Shown: piece after piece, positions 1 through 8,110 of the stretch | How positions within the stretch are numbered: the first letter of the stretch is position 1 | Layout of the letters: every line of letters begins with the position of its first letter | Assembly (NCBI RefSeq): GCF_900104895.1 | Contig: NZ_LT629742.1 | Coordinates: 3,472,001 to 3,536,000, forward strand | Length of the DNA stretch: 64,000 nucleotides | Direction of reading: 5' to 3' | Source: Microterricola viridarii | GTDB taxonomy: Bacteria; Actinomycetota; Actinomycetes; Actinomycetales; Microbacteriaceae | The notes under the pieces: model-generated | The model's input: only the letters and a program-made list of their open reading frames with translations | Databases searched by the model: none | What the model was told of the DNA's origin: nothing | Translations under genes and position numbers: made by a program

Positions 1-1269
1 ACCGCGGCGAATGCCGCCGAGCAGACCACCCGCGCCCTCGAGCGCGCCATCGCCGGCCGCGCGCCCGTCGTGCTCGCCATCCCCTACGACCTCTCCTCGA
101 AGCCGGCCACCGACACGGCGGCGCTCCGCCCCCTCGCCCTGCCGGCGCCGCTGCGCGCCGACACGCTCGACACCAACGCCGCCGCCGCAGCCCTGGCCGC
201 CGCGCAGCGCCCGTTCATCTTGGCCGGCCGCGGTGCCTGGCTCGCCGGCGCCGGCGAGGACCTCAGCCGCCTCGCCGATCTGACCGGCGCCGTGACGGCG
301 AGCACCGCCCTCGGCCGCGGCCTCTTCGCCCGCGCCGAGTACGACCTCGGCGTCACCGGCGGCTTCGGCCAGGAGGAGGCGATGCGCCTCGTCGGCACCG
401 CCGACGTCGTGCTCGTCGTCGGCGCCGGGCTCAACCAGTTCACGATGCAGTTCGGCGCCCTGATCACGCCGGGCACCACCGTCATCCGCATCGACGACGA
501 GGAGCGCGCCCACCCCATCGTCACCCAGTTCGTGCGCGGCGACGCGAAGCTGAGCGTCGAGGCCATCGCGACGCGCATCGCGTGGCTGGGCGCCGAGCCC
601 TCCGGGTGGCGCGAATCGGTCGCCGGGCTCGCCGACGGCAGCCTGCGCGCTCGACCGGCCGGCCAGGTCGAGCTGCCGGATGGGCTGCTCGACCCACGCC
701 AGGTGGCCACCCGCCTGGCCGGTCTGCTGCCGGAGGACCGCGTCGTCGTCTCCGACGGCGGCCACTTCATCGGCTGGGCGAACATGTACTGGCCGGTCGC
801 CAGCCCGAACCGAATGCTGATGGTCGGCACCGCGTTCCAGACCATCGGCCTCGGCTTCCCGAGCGCGGTCGGCGCCGCCCGCGCGCTGCCGGACTCCACC
901 CTCGTCGTCACGACCGGCGACGGCGGCGGCCTGATGGCCCTCGCCGACCTCGACTCCGTGATCCGCACGGCAGACCGTGCCATCATCGTCGTCTGGAACG
1001 ACGCCGTCTACGGCGCCGAGGTGCACCTCTACGGCCGGCTCGGCCTCGGCCAGGAGGCCATGCGCATCGAGCAGGCAGACTTCGCCGCTCTCGGGCGCGC
1101 ACTCGGGGCGCGCGGCAGCGTCATCCGCTCGCTCGGCGACCTCGCCGAGTTCGAGCAGTGGCTCGCGGAGGACGGCAGGGGCACGTTCGTGCTGGACTGC
1201 CGGGTCTCCAGCAGCATCGTGGCGCCGTATCAAGAAGAGGTCTACGCGTTCAACACCCGCGCGCGTTGA
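1..1269 (+). CDS. Thiamine-diphosphate-dependent enzyme (acetolactate synthase-like), 5' partial
   Basis: The reading frame is open from base 1, so the N-terminal pyrimidine-binding domain is mostly outside the window. What remains is the central domain (roughly nt 190-560, with a VLVVGAGLNQF strand and an IDDE loop) and the C-terminal ThDP-pyrophosphate domain (roughly nt 700-1230). The ThDP motif starts at TTGDGGG and ends about 25 residues later at VVWNDAVYG; the usual NN is ND here. The family covers acetolactate synthase, oxalyl-CoA and benzoylformate decarboxylases and similar 2-oxoacid enzymes; the substrate cannot be told from sequence. It is convergent with the DMT transporter and lies upstream of the homoprotocatechuate genes, so a 2-oxoacid role in aromatic catabolism is possible but unproven. 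Confidence 0.85.
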   Translation, partial: TAANAAEQTTRALERAIAGRAPVVLAIPYDLSSKPATDTAALRPLALPAPLRADTLDTNAAAAALAAAQRPFILAGRGAWLAGAGEDLSRLADLTGAVTASTALGRGLFARAEYDLGVTGGFGQEEAMRLVGTADVVLVVGAGLNQFTMQFGALITPGTTVIRIDDEERAHPIVTQFVRGDAKLSVEAIATRIAWLGAEPSGWRESVAGLADGSLRARPAGQVELPDGLLDPRQVATRLAGLLPEDRVVVSDGGHFIGWANMYWPVASPNRMLMVGTAFQTIGLGFPSAVGAARALPDSTLVVTTGDGGGLMALADLDSVIRTADRAIIVVWNDAVYGAEVHLYGRLGLGQEAMRIEQADFAALGRALGARGSVIRSLGDLAEFEQWLAEDGRGTFVLDCRVSSSIVAPYQEEVYAFNTRAR

Positions 1270-1277
1270 GCGCCCGC

Positions 1278-1308
1278 GCGGCTGAGCGCTCCCGCAGCGC
1301 TCAGCCGC
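1278..1308. terminator. Bidirectional hairpin between convergent genes
   Basis: A perfect 13-bp stem (GCGGCTGAGCGCT, 1278-1290, with its complement at 1296-1308) closes a 5-nt loop between the ThDP enzyme and the DMT transporter. It overlaps the transporter's stop codon. No T-tract follows, as is common in high-GC actinobacteria. Confidence 0.6.
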
Positions 1309-2146
1309 CCAGCCGGATGGCCACGATTCCCGTCACCGCGATCACGGTCGCCGCCAACCGCCAGGTGCTGAATCGCTCACGAAACACGACGTAGCCGATC
1401 ACGCCTGCGGCGAGCACACCGGTTTCACGCAGGGCGGAGACGACCGCGAGCGGCGCCATCGACTGAGCCCAGACCACGATCGTGTACGCGACGAGGGAGA
1501 GCACGCCGCCGACGGCGCCCAGCGGCGCGTGCCGGCGCATGCCGCGGAGCATCTCGGAGCGATCCCGCGCGAGCAGGAAGCAGACCAGCGGGAGCGTCAC
1601 CCCCTGCAGCAGGAACAACCACGCCGCATAGCCGAGCGGGTCTCCCGCGATCCGCACCCCCATGCCGTCGATCACCGAGTAGGCGGTGATTGTGACGCCG
1701 ACGGCGACGGCCATCAGCGTTCCCGCGGTGGCGGTGCGCCCCCTCGGCGACCACGACAACGCGAACAGCGACACGGCCACAACCGCGACACCGCCGAACT
1801 GCGCCGCCGTCATCTGCTCGCCGAGCAGCGTCGTGGAGATCAGCGTCACGCCGAGCACGGCGATTCCGCGGGTCAGCGGGTAGGTCTTGCCGAACTCCGA
1901 CTTCGCATATGCCGCCGTCAGCAGCACCAGGTAGAGCGTCTGCACGGCCGCGGAGACGAGGATGTACGGCCAGGCGGCCGCGGGCGGGAACGGCAGGAGC
2001 ACACAGCCGACCGCCCCGACGACGAGGTAGACCAGGCCGATCAGGGCCGACGAGACGAGGCGGGCCGGGATCGCCTTGGCGATCGCGTTCCAGCTGCCGT
2101 GCAGCACCGCTGCGCCGAGCACGGCGAGGAGGACGCCCCCGCTCAC
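1301..2146 (-). CDS. DMT/EamA-family membrane transporter
   Basis: A protein of about 281 residues with roughly ten hydrophobic segments in two homologous halves, typical of EamA-type metabolite exporters: first half from VLLAVLGAAVLHGSWN, second half around GVTITAYSVIDGMG and ending VIAVTGIVAIRLGG. The substrate is unknown. I chose the GTG at 2146 because hydrophobic conserved sequence begins there; the frame stays open to 2296 but codes for low-quality sequence. The GTG overlaps the stop of a 20-codon upstream ORF (2143-2205) in a GTGA junction, so translational coupling to a leader peptide is possible. It is divergent from the homoprotocatechuate operon and may move a related metabolite (inference). 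Confidence 0.8.
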   Translation of the reverse strand: MSGGVLLAVLGAAVLHGSWNAIAKAIPARLVSSALIGLVYLVVGAVGCVLLPFPPAAAWPYILVSAAVQTLYLVLLTAAYAKSEFGKTYPLTRGIAVLGVTLISTTLLGEQMTAAQFGGVAVVAVSLFALSWSPRGRTATAGTLMAVAVGVTITAYSVIDGMGVRIAGDPLGYAAWLFLLQGVTLPLVCFLLARDRSEMLRGMRRHAPLGAVGGVLSLVAYTIVVWAQSMAPLAVVSALRETGVLAAGVIGYVVFRERFSTWRLAATVIAVTGIVAIRLGG

Positions 2147-2205
2147 AAGGCGCGCACCGGGACCCCCGCCGAGAGGCCGAAGCTGGCTGAGCTGGTCATC
2201 GTCAT
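2143..2205 (-). CDS. Possible 20-codon leader peptide upstream of the DMT transporter
   Basis: On the minus strand an ATG at 2205 is preceded by GAGGGAG and opens a 20-codon frame. Its TGA overlaps the GTG start of the transporter in a GTGA junction. The peptide is rich in Ser, Thr, Ala and Val and has no run of one amino acid that would suggest classical attenuation. It may serve only to couple translation, or it may be chance. I see no homology. Confidence 0.3.
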   Translation of the reverse strand: MTMTSSASFGLSAGVPVRAL

Positions 2206-2220
2206 GCACTCCCTCGCGAA

Positions 2221-2269
2221 TGTTTGCGTTATCAAGGCAGTGTACGCGCAGTTCATGTTTACGCAAACA
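2221..2269. promoter_or_regulatory. Inverted-repeat operator candidate in the divergent promoter region
   Basis: TGTTTGCGT (2221-2229) and its exact complement ACGCAAACA (2261-2269) face each other 40 bp apart, centre to centre, about four helical turns. They lie between the divergent transporter and the FAH-RraA gene. The spacing would suit a looping or dimeric repressor. The GntR protein encoded two genes away is the obvious candidate (inference). Confidence 0.45.
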
Positions 2270-2337
2270 AAGCGGCGGCCGAGGAGGCGCGGGCACCCCA
2301 CTGAGGTCGGGCTTGTATTCGCCGCCAGATCGTATAT

Positions 2338-2355
2338 CATTTGGAATAGCAAATG
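2338..2355. promoter_or_regulatory. Small palindrome at the start of the homoprotocatechuate operon
   Basis: CATTTG (2338-2343) and CAAATG (2350-2355) form a 6-bp inverted repeat with a 6-bp spacer, just downstream of a TATATC element (2333-2338). Its position over the likely transcription start suits a repressor site, probably for the GntR regulator. It also covers the upstream ATG at 2353, which supports using the later ATG at 2371. Confidence 0.4.
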
Positions 2356-2370
2356 AAGACGAGGATGTCC

Positions 2371-3921
2371 ATGAACGCAGATCTCAGCACCCAGGCGGCC
2401 GACGCCACCCCCGCCCACACCGCAGAACCCGGCACGCCGGGCGCTCCCGGCAAGATCATCGCGGTGCACCTGAACTACCCGTCGCGCGCCGCCCAGCGCG
2501 GCCGCACGCCGGCCAAGCCCTCCTACTTCCTCAAGCCGTCGAGCTCGGTCGCCGCCACCGGCGGCACCCTCGAGCGTCCGGCCGGCGCCGAGCTGCTCGC
2601 CTTCGAGGGCGAGGTCGCCCTCATCATCGGCCGGCCGACCCGCCGGGTCTCCCCCGCCGAGGGCTGGGCCGCCGTCTCCGGCGTCACCGCCGCCAACGAC
2701 TTCGGCATCTACGACCTGCGCACCGCAGACAAGGGCTCGAACCTCCGCTCCAAGGGCGGCGACGGCTTCACGCCGCTCGGCCCGCGCGTCATCCCCGCCG
2801 CCGGGCTCGACCCGGCCGCCCTGCGGGTGCGCACCTGGGTCAACGGCGAGCTGGTGCAGAACGACACCACCGCAGACCTGCTCTTCCCGTTCGGCCAGCT
2901 CGTCGCCGACCTCTCGCAGCTGCTCACCCTCGAGCCCGGCGACGTGATCCTCACCGGCACCCCGGCCGGCTCCTCCGTCGTGCTGCCCGGCGACGTCGTC
3001 GAGGTCGAGGTCGACGCCCCGGACGCCGCGGGCGCCCCGAGCAGCGGCCGCCTCGTCACGACGATCACCGCCGGCACCGAGCCGTTCGGCGACTTCGGCA
3101 GCAAGCCGGCCGTCGACGACCTGCAGCGCATCGAGGCCTGGGGCAGCGAGGACGAGCACGCCGCCGCGGTGGCCGCCGGCCGCGCCAGCGCGCTCGAGGG
3201 CGCGCAGGCCGCGCAGCCGGCATCCGTGCTCACCGAGGAGATCAAGGAGCAGATCGCGGGCGTCGCGGTCGCCACCCTCTCTGTGGCACTGCGGAAGCGC
3301 GGCTACCACGACATCTTCATCGACGGCGTCTTCTCCAACCACCCCGGCGCCCGCATGATCGGCACCGCCAAGACGCTGCGCTTCATCCCGTTCCGGCCCG
3401 ACCTCTTCGCCAGCCACGCCGGCGGCTTCAACGCCCAGAAGGTGGCGTTCGACACGGTCAACCCGGGCGAGGTGCTCGTGGTCGAGGCCCGCGGCCAGCG
3501 CGGCACCGGGACCGTCGGCGATGTGCTCGCTCTCCGCGCCCAGGTGCGCGGCGCGGCCGGCATCGTCACCGATGGCGGCGTGCGCGACTTCGACGCCGTC
3601 GCCCAGTTCGACATCCCCGTGTTCTCGCAGGGCGCCCACCCCAGCGTGCTCGGCCGCAAGCACGTGCCCTGGGAGGTGGACGCGACCATCGCCTGCGGCG
3701 GCGCGGCCGTGCAGCCCGGCGACATCATCGTCGGCGACGGCGACGGCGTGATCGTGATCCCGCCGCAGCTGCTGGCCGAGGTCGTCGCGGAGGCCGCCGA
3801 GCAGGAGCGCCAGGACGCCTACGTGGCCGAGCAGGTCGCGGCCGGCGAATCGGTGGACGGCCTGTTCCCGATGAATGCGGCCTGGAAGGCCCGCTACAGC
3901 GAATGGCTGGCCCAGCAGTGA
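2371..3921 (+). CDS. Fumarylacetoacetate hydrolase-family / RraA-family fusion protein
   Basis: About 516 residues with two domains. Residues ~20-240 are a FAH-fold enzyme: the metal-binding FEGEVAL pair of glutamates, a NDFGIYDLR segment, a SKGGDGFTPLGPR lysine loop, and a VILTGTPAG end. HpaG-type FAH enzymes decarboxylate and isomerise ring-cleavage products of homoprotocatechuate. Residues ~290-480 are an RraA/HMG-aldolase-like domain with GIVTDGGVRDFDAV and PVFSQGAHPS; this family includes divalent-metal pyruvate aldolases with a conserved R-D pair. The fusion could therefore join an early and the last (aldolase) step of the pathway, which is inference. I chose ATG 2371 because GAGG at 2361-2364 is well spaced; ATGs at 2353 and 2365 are alternatives. 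The GntR gene overlaps its stop. Confidence 0.85.
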   Translation: MNADLSTQAADATPAHTAEPGTPGAPGKIIAVHLNYPSRAAQRGRTPAKPSYFLKPSSSVAATGGTLERPAGAELLAFEGEVALIIGRPTRRVSPAEGWAAVSGVTAANDFGIYDLRTADKGSNLRSKGGDGFTPLGPRVIPAAGLDPAALRVRTWVNGELVQNDTTADLLFPFGQLVADLSQLLTLEPGDVILTGTPAGSSVVLPGDVVEVEVDAPDAAGAPSSGRLVTTITAGTEPFGDFGSKPAVDDLQRIEAWGSEDEHAAAVAAGRASALEGAQAAQPASVLTEEIKEQIAGVAVATLSVALRKRGYHDIFIDGVFSNHPGARMIGTAKTLRFIPFRPDLFASHAGGFNAQKVAFDTVNPGEVLVVEARGQRGTGTVGDVLALRAQVRGAAGIVTDGGVRDFDAVAQFDIPVFSQGAHPSVLGRKHVPWEVDATIACGGAAVQPGDIIVGDGDGVIVIPPQLLAEVVAEAAEQERQDAYVAEQVAAGESVDGLFPMNAAWKARYSEWLAQQ

Positions 3922-4622
3922 ACGCCCCCGACCCCACGCTGAGCAAGGCGCAGCGCTCCTACCGCTACATCCGCGAGCGCATCAACGACGGCCGCTACGT
4001 GCCCGGATTCCGGCTGGTGCTCGGCCAGATCGCCAAGGAGCTCGACGTCAGCGTCGTGCCGGTGCGCGAGGCCATCCGCCTGCTCGAGGCCGAGGGCCTC
4101 GTCACCTTCGAGCGCAACATCGGCGCGCAGGTGGCGATGATCAAGGAGACTGAGTACCTGCACACCATGCAGACGCTCAGCATCGTCGAGGGCGCGGCCA
4201 CCGCGATGTCGGCGCCGCACATCACCGCCGACCACATCGCGCGCGCCAGGGCGATCAACCAGCGCATGATCGACTGCCTCGGCGACTTCGACCCGCACAG
4301 CTTCACCGCGCTCAACCTCGAGTTCCACTCCGTCCTGTTCGAGGAGTGCCCCAACCCGCACATCCTCGACCTGGTGCACCGCGGCTGGAACCGGATGAAC
4401 GTGCTGCGCGACTCCAGCTTCAGCTTCGTCCCCGGACGCGCCCGCGCCTCGGTCGAGGAGCACGAGGAGCTGCTGCGCCTCCTCGAGGCGGATGCCCCGG
4501 CGCTCGAGATCGAGTTGGCTGCACGCGCGCACCGCACCCGCACCCTCGACGCCATGCTCGCTTACCAAGCCGAGCACAAACGCGCAGCCCCGGTCGGGGA
4601 GCTCGACGCGCCGGTCGCCTAG
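3918..4622 (+). CDS. GntR-family (FCD-type) transcriptional regulator
   Basis: About 234 residues. An N-terminal winged helix (residues ~10-75; QRSYRYIRERINDGRYVPGFRL, then DVSVVPVREAIRLLEAEGLV) is followed by an all-helical FCD ligand-binding domain with the usual histidines (LNLEFHSVLFEE, VEEHEELL, ARAHRTR), which bind a metal and a small carboxylate in this family. The GTG start overlaps the upstream TGA as GTGA, so it is translated with the FAH-RraA fusion; an ATG at 3903 is the alternative. It probably senses 3,4-dihydroxyphenylacetate or a ring-cleavage product and represses this cluster, perhaps through the repeats at 2221-2269 or 2338-2355. Confidence 0.85.
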   Translation: MNAPDPTLSKAQRSYRYIRERINDGRYVPGFRLVLGQIAKELDVSVVPVREAIRLLEAEGLVTFERNIGAQVAMIKETEYLHTMQTLSIVEGAATAMSAPHITADHIARARAINQRMIDCLGDFDPHSFTALNLEFHSVLFEECPNPHILDLVHRGWNRMNVLRDSSFSFVPGRARASVEEHEELLRLLEADAPALEIELAARAHRTRTLDAMLAYQAEHKRAAPVGELDAPVA

Positions 4623-4715
4623 CCGCGGCATCCGCCCCCGCCAGCGGGGGCACCCCAGACAGCATCGCCAGCCCAGCCCGCACCGTGGCCAGACCACGGC
4701 CTCAGCAATGGAGTT

Positions 4716-6221
4716 ATGAGAACCATGAGTCACTACATCCCCGAGAACCTGCCCAGCAAGATCCAGCACTTCATCGACGGCCAGTTCGTCGACTCGATCG
4801 GCGGCGAGACGTTCGACGTGCTCGACCCCGTGTCGAACGAGAGCTACGTGCAGGCCGCGGCCGGCCAGAAGGCCGACATCGACCTCGCCGTCGCCGCAGC
4901 CCAGCGGGCGTTCAAGACCGGCCCGTGGCCGCGCATGCTGCCGCGCCAGCGATCCCGCGTGCTGCACAAGATCGCCGACCTCATCGAGGCCCGCGACCAG
5001 CGCCTCGCCGAGCTGGAGACCTTTGACACCGGTCTGCCGATCACGCAGGCGCTCGGCCAGGCCAACCGCGCCGCCGAGAACTTCCGCTTCTTCGCCGACC
5101 TGATCGTGGCCCAGCGCGACGACACCTACAAGGTGCCCGGCCGCCAGGTGAACTACGTCAACCGCAAGCCGATCGGCGTCGCCGGCCTGATCACCCCGTG
5201 GAACACCCCGTTCATGCTGGAGTCGTGGAAGCTCGCCCCCGCGCTGGCCACCGGCAACACCGTCGTGCTCAAGCCGGCCGAGTTCACCCCGCTCTCCGCC
5301 TCGCTCTGGGCCGAGATCTTCCGCGAGGCCGGCGTGCCCGACGGCGTCTTCAACCTGGTCAACGGCCTCGGCGAGGAGGCGGGCGACGCGCTCGTCAAGC
5401 ACCCCGACGTGCCGCTCATCTCGTTCACCGGTGAGAGCCGCACCGGCCAGATCATCTTCGGCAACGCAGCCCCGTTCCTCAAGGGCCTCTCGATGGAGCT
5501 CGGCGGCAAGTCCCCGGCCGTCGTGTTCGCGGATGCCGACATCGACGCCGCCCTCGACGCGACCGTGTTCGGCGTCTTCTCGCTGAACGGCGAGCGCTGC
5601 ACCGCCGGCAGCCGCATCCTGGTCGAGCGCCCGATCTACGACGACTTCGTCGCCCGGTACGCCGAGCGCGCGAAGAACATCGTCGTCGGCGACCCGCACG
5701 ACCCGAAGACCGAGGTCGGCGCGCTGGTGCACCCCGAGCACTACGACAAGGTGATGAGCTACGTCGAGATCGGCAAGACGGAGGCCCGCCTCGTCGCTGG
5801 CGGCGGCCGCCCGGAGGGCCTGGAGACGGGCAACTACGTATCCCCCACGGTGTTCGCCGACGTCGCCCCGGACGCCCGCATCTTCCAGGAGGAGATCTTC
5901 GGGCCGGTCGTGGCGATCACCCCGTTCGACACCGATGAGGAAGCCCTCGAGCTGGCGAACAACACCCGCTACGGCCTCGCCGCCTACATCTGGACGAACA
6001 ACCTCAAGCGCGCCCACAACTTCTCGCAGTCGGTCGAGGCCGGCATGGTCTGGCTCAACTCGAACAATGTGCGCGACCTGCGCACCCCGTTCGGCGGCGT
6101 CAAGGCCTCCGGCCTCGGCCACGAGGGCGGCTACCGCTCGATCGACTTCTACACCGACCAGCAGGCCGTGCACATCACGCTCAACGAGGCGCACTCCCCC
6201 CGCTTCGGCACCGCGAAGTAA
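4716..6221 (+). CDS. hpaE: 5-carboxymethyl-2-hydroxymuconate semialdehyde dehydrogenase
   Basis: A full-length NAD-dependent aldehyde dehydrogenase of about 500 residues. The NAD-binding region has the ITPWNTPFMLESWKLAPALATGNTV-type core, the glutamate motif reads MELGGKSPAV, and the catalytic cysteine lies in NGERCTAGSRI. C-terminal EEIFGPV and FGGVKASGLGHEGG segments are typical of the HpaE/BetB branch. In homoprotocatechuate degradation HpaE oxidises the semialdehyde made by HpaD, and the next downstream gene is hpaD, which fixes the assignment. Starts at 4716 or 4725 are both possible; GGAG at 4710-4713 lies close to the first. A 93-bp gap separates it from the GntR gene, so it may have its own promoter. 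Confidence 0.88.
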   Translation: MRTMSHYIPENLPSKIQHFIDGQFVDSIGGETFDVLDPVSNESYVQAAAGQKADIDLAVAAAQRAFKTGPWPRMLPRQRSRVLHKIADLIEARDQRLAELETFDTGLPITQALGQANRAAENFRFFADLIVAQRDDTYKVPGRQVNYVNRKPIGVAGLITPWNTPFMLESWKLAPALATGNTVVLKPAEFTPLSASLWAEIFREAGVPDGVFNLVNGLGEEAGDALVKHPDVPLISFTGESRTGQIIFGNAAPFLKGLSMELGGKSPAVVFADADIDAALDATVFGVFSLNGERCTAGSRILVERPIYDDFVARYAERAKNIVVGDPHDPKTEVGALVHPEHYDKVMSYVEIGKTEARLVAGGGRPEGLETGNYVSPTVFADVAPDARIFQEEIFGPVVAITPFDTDEEALELANNTRYGLAAYIWTNNLKRAHNFSQSVEAGMVWLNSNNVRDLRTPFGGVKASGLGHEGGYRSIDFYTDQQAVHITLNEAHSPRFGTAK

Positions 6222-6274
6222 CCCTTTTCACAATTTCGGCCCGAGTCCCCACTCAAGGAAGAGAACGCACCACA

Positions 6275-7390
6275 ATGACTGAACCAATCGTCACCACCGA
6301 CAGCCCGATCGCCGTGCCGGCCAACCGCATCGCGACGCCCACGTCGCCCGCACCCGACATCCTGCGCTGTGCCTACATGGAGCTCATCGTCACGGACCTG
6401 GCCGCCTCGCGCGAGTTCTACGTCGATGTGCTCGGTCTGGTCGTCACCGAGGAGGACGACGAGGTCGTCTACCTGCGCAGCTTCGAGGAGTTCATCCACC
6501 ACAACCTCGTGCTGCGCAAGGGCGATGTCGCCGCTGTGGCCGCGTTCAGCTACCGGGTGCGGAGCCCGCAGGAGCTCGACGCCGCCGTCGCCTTCTACAC
6601 CGAGCTCGGATGCCGCGTCGAGCGCAACCCGAACGGCTACAACAAGGGCATCGGCGACTCGGTGCGCGTCGAGGACCCGCTCGGCTTCCCGTACGAGTTC
6701 TTCTACGACGTCGAGCACGTCGAGCGCCTCGCCTGGGCCTACCACCTGCAGACCCCCGGCTGCCTGGTGCGCCTGGACCACTTCAACCAGGTCACCCCGG
6801 ACGTCCCCCGCGCCGTCGCCTACATGGAAGACCTCGGCTTCCGCGTGACCGAGGACATCCAGGACGAGGAGGGCACCACCTACGCCGCCTGGATGCGCCG
6901 CAAGCCCACCGTGCACGACACCGCCATGACCGGCGGCGACGGCCCGCGCATGCACCACGTCGCATTCGCCACGCACGAGAAGCACAACATCATCGCGATC
7001 TGCGACAAGCTCGGCGCCCTGCGCAAGTCCGACTCGATCGAGCGCGGCCCGGGCCGCCACGGCGTCTCGAACGCGTTCTACCTGTACCTGCGCGACCCCG
7101 ACGGCCACCGCGTCGAGATCTACACGCAGGACTACTACACGGGCGACCCGGACAACCCCGTCGTCACCTGGGACGTGCACGACAACCAGCGCCGCGACTG
7201 GTGGGGCAACCCCGTTGTGCCCAGCTGGTACACGGACGCCTCGCTCGTGCTCGACCTCGACGGCCAGGTGCAGCCGCTGGTCGCGCGCACCGACTCCTCC
7301 GAGATGGAGGTGACCGTCGGCGCCGACGGCTTCTCGTACACCCGCGAGGGCGACAACGAGAAGGGCTTCAAGCTCGGCAACACGCTCTAA
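6275..7390 (+). CDS. hpaD: 3,4-dihydroxyphenylacetate 2,3-dioxygenase (extradiol, VOC fold)
   Basis: 371 residues, homologous to the actinobacterial homoprotocatechuate 2,3-dioxygenases (Brevibacterium HPCD, Arthrobacter MndD). Metal ligands are H169 (RLDHFN), H228 (RMHHVAF) and E281 (HRVEIYT), matching H155/H214/E267 of HPCD with a constant offset of 14. Second-sphere residues are kept at the same offset: N171, W206, H214, H262 and Y271. The enzyme opens the ring of homoprotocatechuate next to the diol. The family uses Fe(II) or Mn(II), and the metal cannot be told from sequence. It is the last gene of the cluster, preceded by AAGGAAGAGA and followed by a strong hairpin terminator. Confidence 0.93.
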   Translation: MTEPIVTTDSPIAVPANRIATPTSPAPDILRCAYMELIVTDLAASREFYVDVLGLVVTEEDDEVVYLRSFEEFIHHNLVLRKGDVAAVAAFSYRVRSPQELDAAVAFYTELGCRVERNPNGYNKGIGDSVRVEDPLGFPYEFFYDVEHVERLAWAYHLQTPGCLVRLDHFNQVTPDVPRAVAYMEDLGFRVTEDIQDEEGTTYAAWMRRKPTVHDTAMTGGDGPRMHHVAFATHEKHNIIAICDKLGALRKSDSIERGPGRHGVSNAFYLYLRDPDGHRVEIYTQDYYTGDPDNPVVTWDVHDNQRRDWWGNPVVPSWYTDASLVLDLDGQVQPLVARTDSSEMEVTVGADGFSYTREGDNEKGFKLGNTL

Positions 7391-7403
7391 ACCGCAACAC
7401 CCG

Positions 7404-7437
7404 CGTCAGGCCCGGCCGTTCTCGGCCGGGCCTGACG
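7404..7437 (+). terminator. Hairpin terminator after hpaD
   Basis: A perfect 15-bp GC-rich stem (CGTCAGGCCCGGCCG and its complement) with a TTCT loop lies 13 bp after the hpaD stop codon. It ends the homoprotocatechuate operon. Confidence 0.8.
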
Positions 7438-7486
7438 TCGTTCGGGGCGCTGTCGCAGCCGGCATCCGCCCGCTCGTTGAGCCGCT

Positions 7487-8094
7487 CGAAACCCCGCTGG
7501 TCGAGTAGCGAGGAACGAGCGTGGCGAGACCCCGCACGAGACACAGCGCCCCACGAAAACCCGGTTCTCAACACGGCCCCGACGGGCCCACTCAACCGGC
7601 GGGATCTGCACGGCGGTGTTGGCTTCGGTCGCTGGCGCTCCCTCGAGCCAACGTGGTTAGGCACGGCGGTGTTGGCTTCGGTCGCTGGCGCTCCCTCGAG
7701 CCAACGTCGGTAGGCACGGCGGTGTTGGCTTCGGTCGCTGGCGCTCCCTCGAGCCAACGTGGTTGGGCACGCAGGTGTTGGCTTCGGTCGCTGGCGCTCC
7801 CTCGAGCCAACGTGGGGAGGCACGCAAGCTCGATGGGGCCGCGCCGCGACGAAGGAGCAGCGCAGCCCCCGAAGCCCCCGCGCCGACCCGAAACGGTCGC
7901 ACCGCTCCCGCCCGTTGCGCCCGCCGAAACCCCGCTGGTCGAGTAGCGAGGAACGAGCGTATCGAGACCCCGCACGAGACACAGCGCTCCGCACGAACCT
8001 GGTTCTCAATACGCCCCTGGATGGCCTCCTCGACCGGCGGGATCTGCACGCCGGTGTCGACTTCGGTCGCTGGCGCTCCCTCGAGCCAACGTGG
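7487..8094. repeat. Two 170-bp direct repeats built from REP-like palindromes
   Basis: Copies at 7487-7656 and 7925-8094 align along their whole 170-bp length with scattered substitutions. Each opens with a 33-bp palindromic core (7499-7531; 7937-7969) that begins GGTCGAGTAGCG and ends CGAGACC, and each closes with the GTTGGCT...AGCCAAC hairpin unit that is tandemly repeated at 7608-7819. Elements of this look are, as I recall, common between genes in Microbacteriaceae. Together with the tandem block they fill the gene-free stretch 7391-8110; frames through them only translate the repeat and are not genes. Confidence 0.85.
7608..7819. repeat. Four tandem copies of a 53-bp hairpin unit
   Basis: Units start at 7608, 7661, 7714 and 7767, exactly 53 bp apart, and are nearly identical. 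Each contains GTTGGCTTCGG and CTCGAGCCAAC, able to form a stem. A fifth start at 7820 decays at once, and one more diverged unit ends the second long repeat at 8046-8094. The array looks like recent tandem expansion of a REP-type element. Confidence 0.88.
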
Positions 8095-8110
8095 CGATGC
8101 GCGCCGGCGG

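Noticed and set aside
7608-7819. CRISPR array
   Set aside because: The repeats are contiguous 53-bp units without unique spacers, and no cas genes are present.
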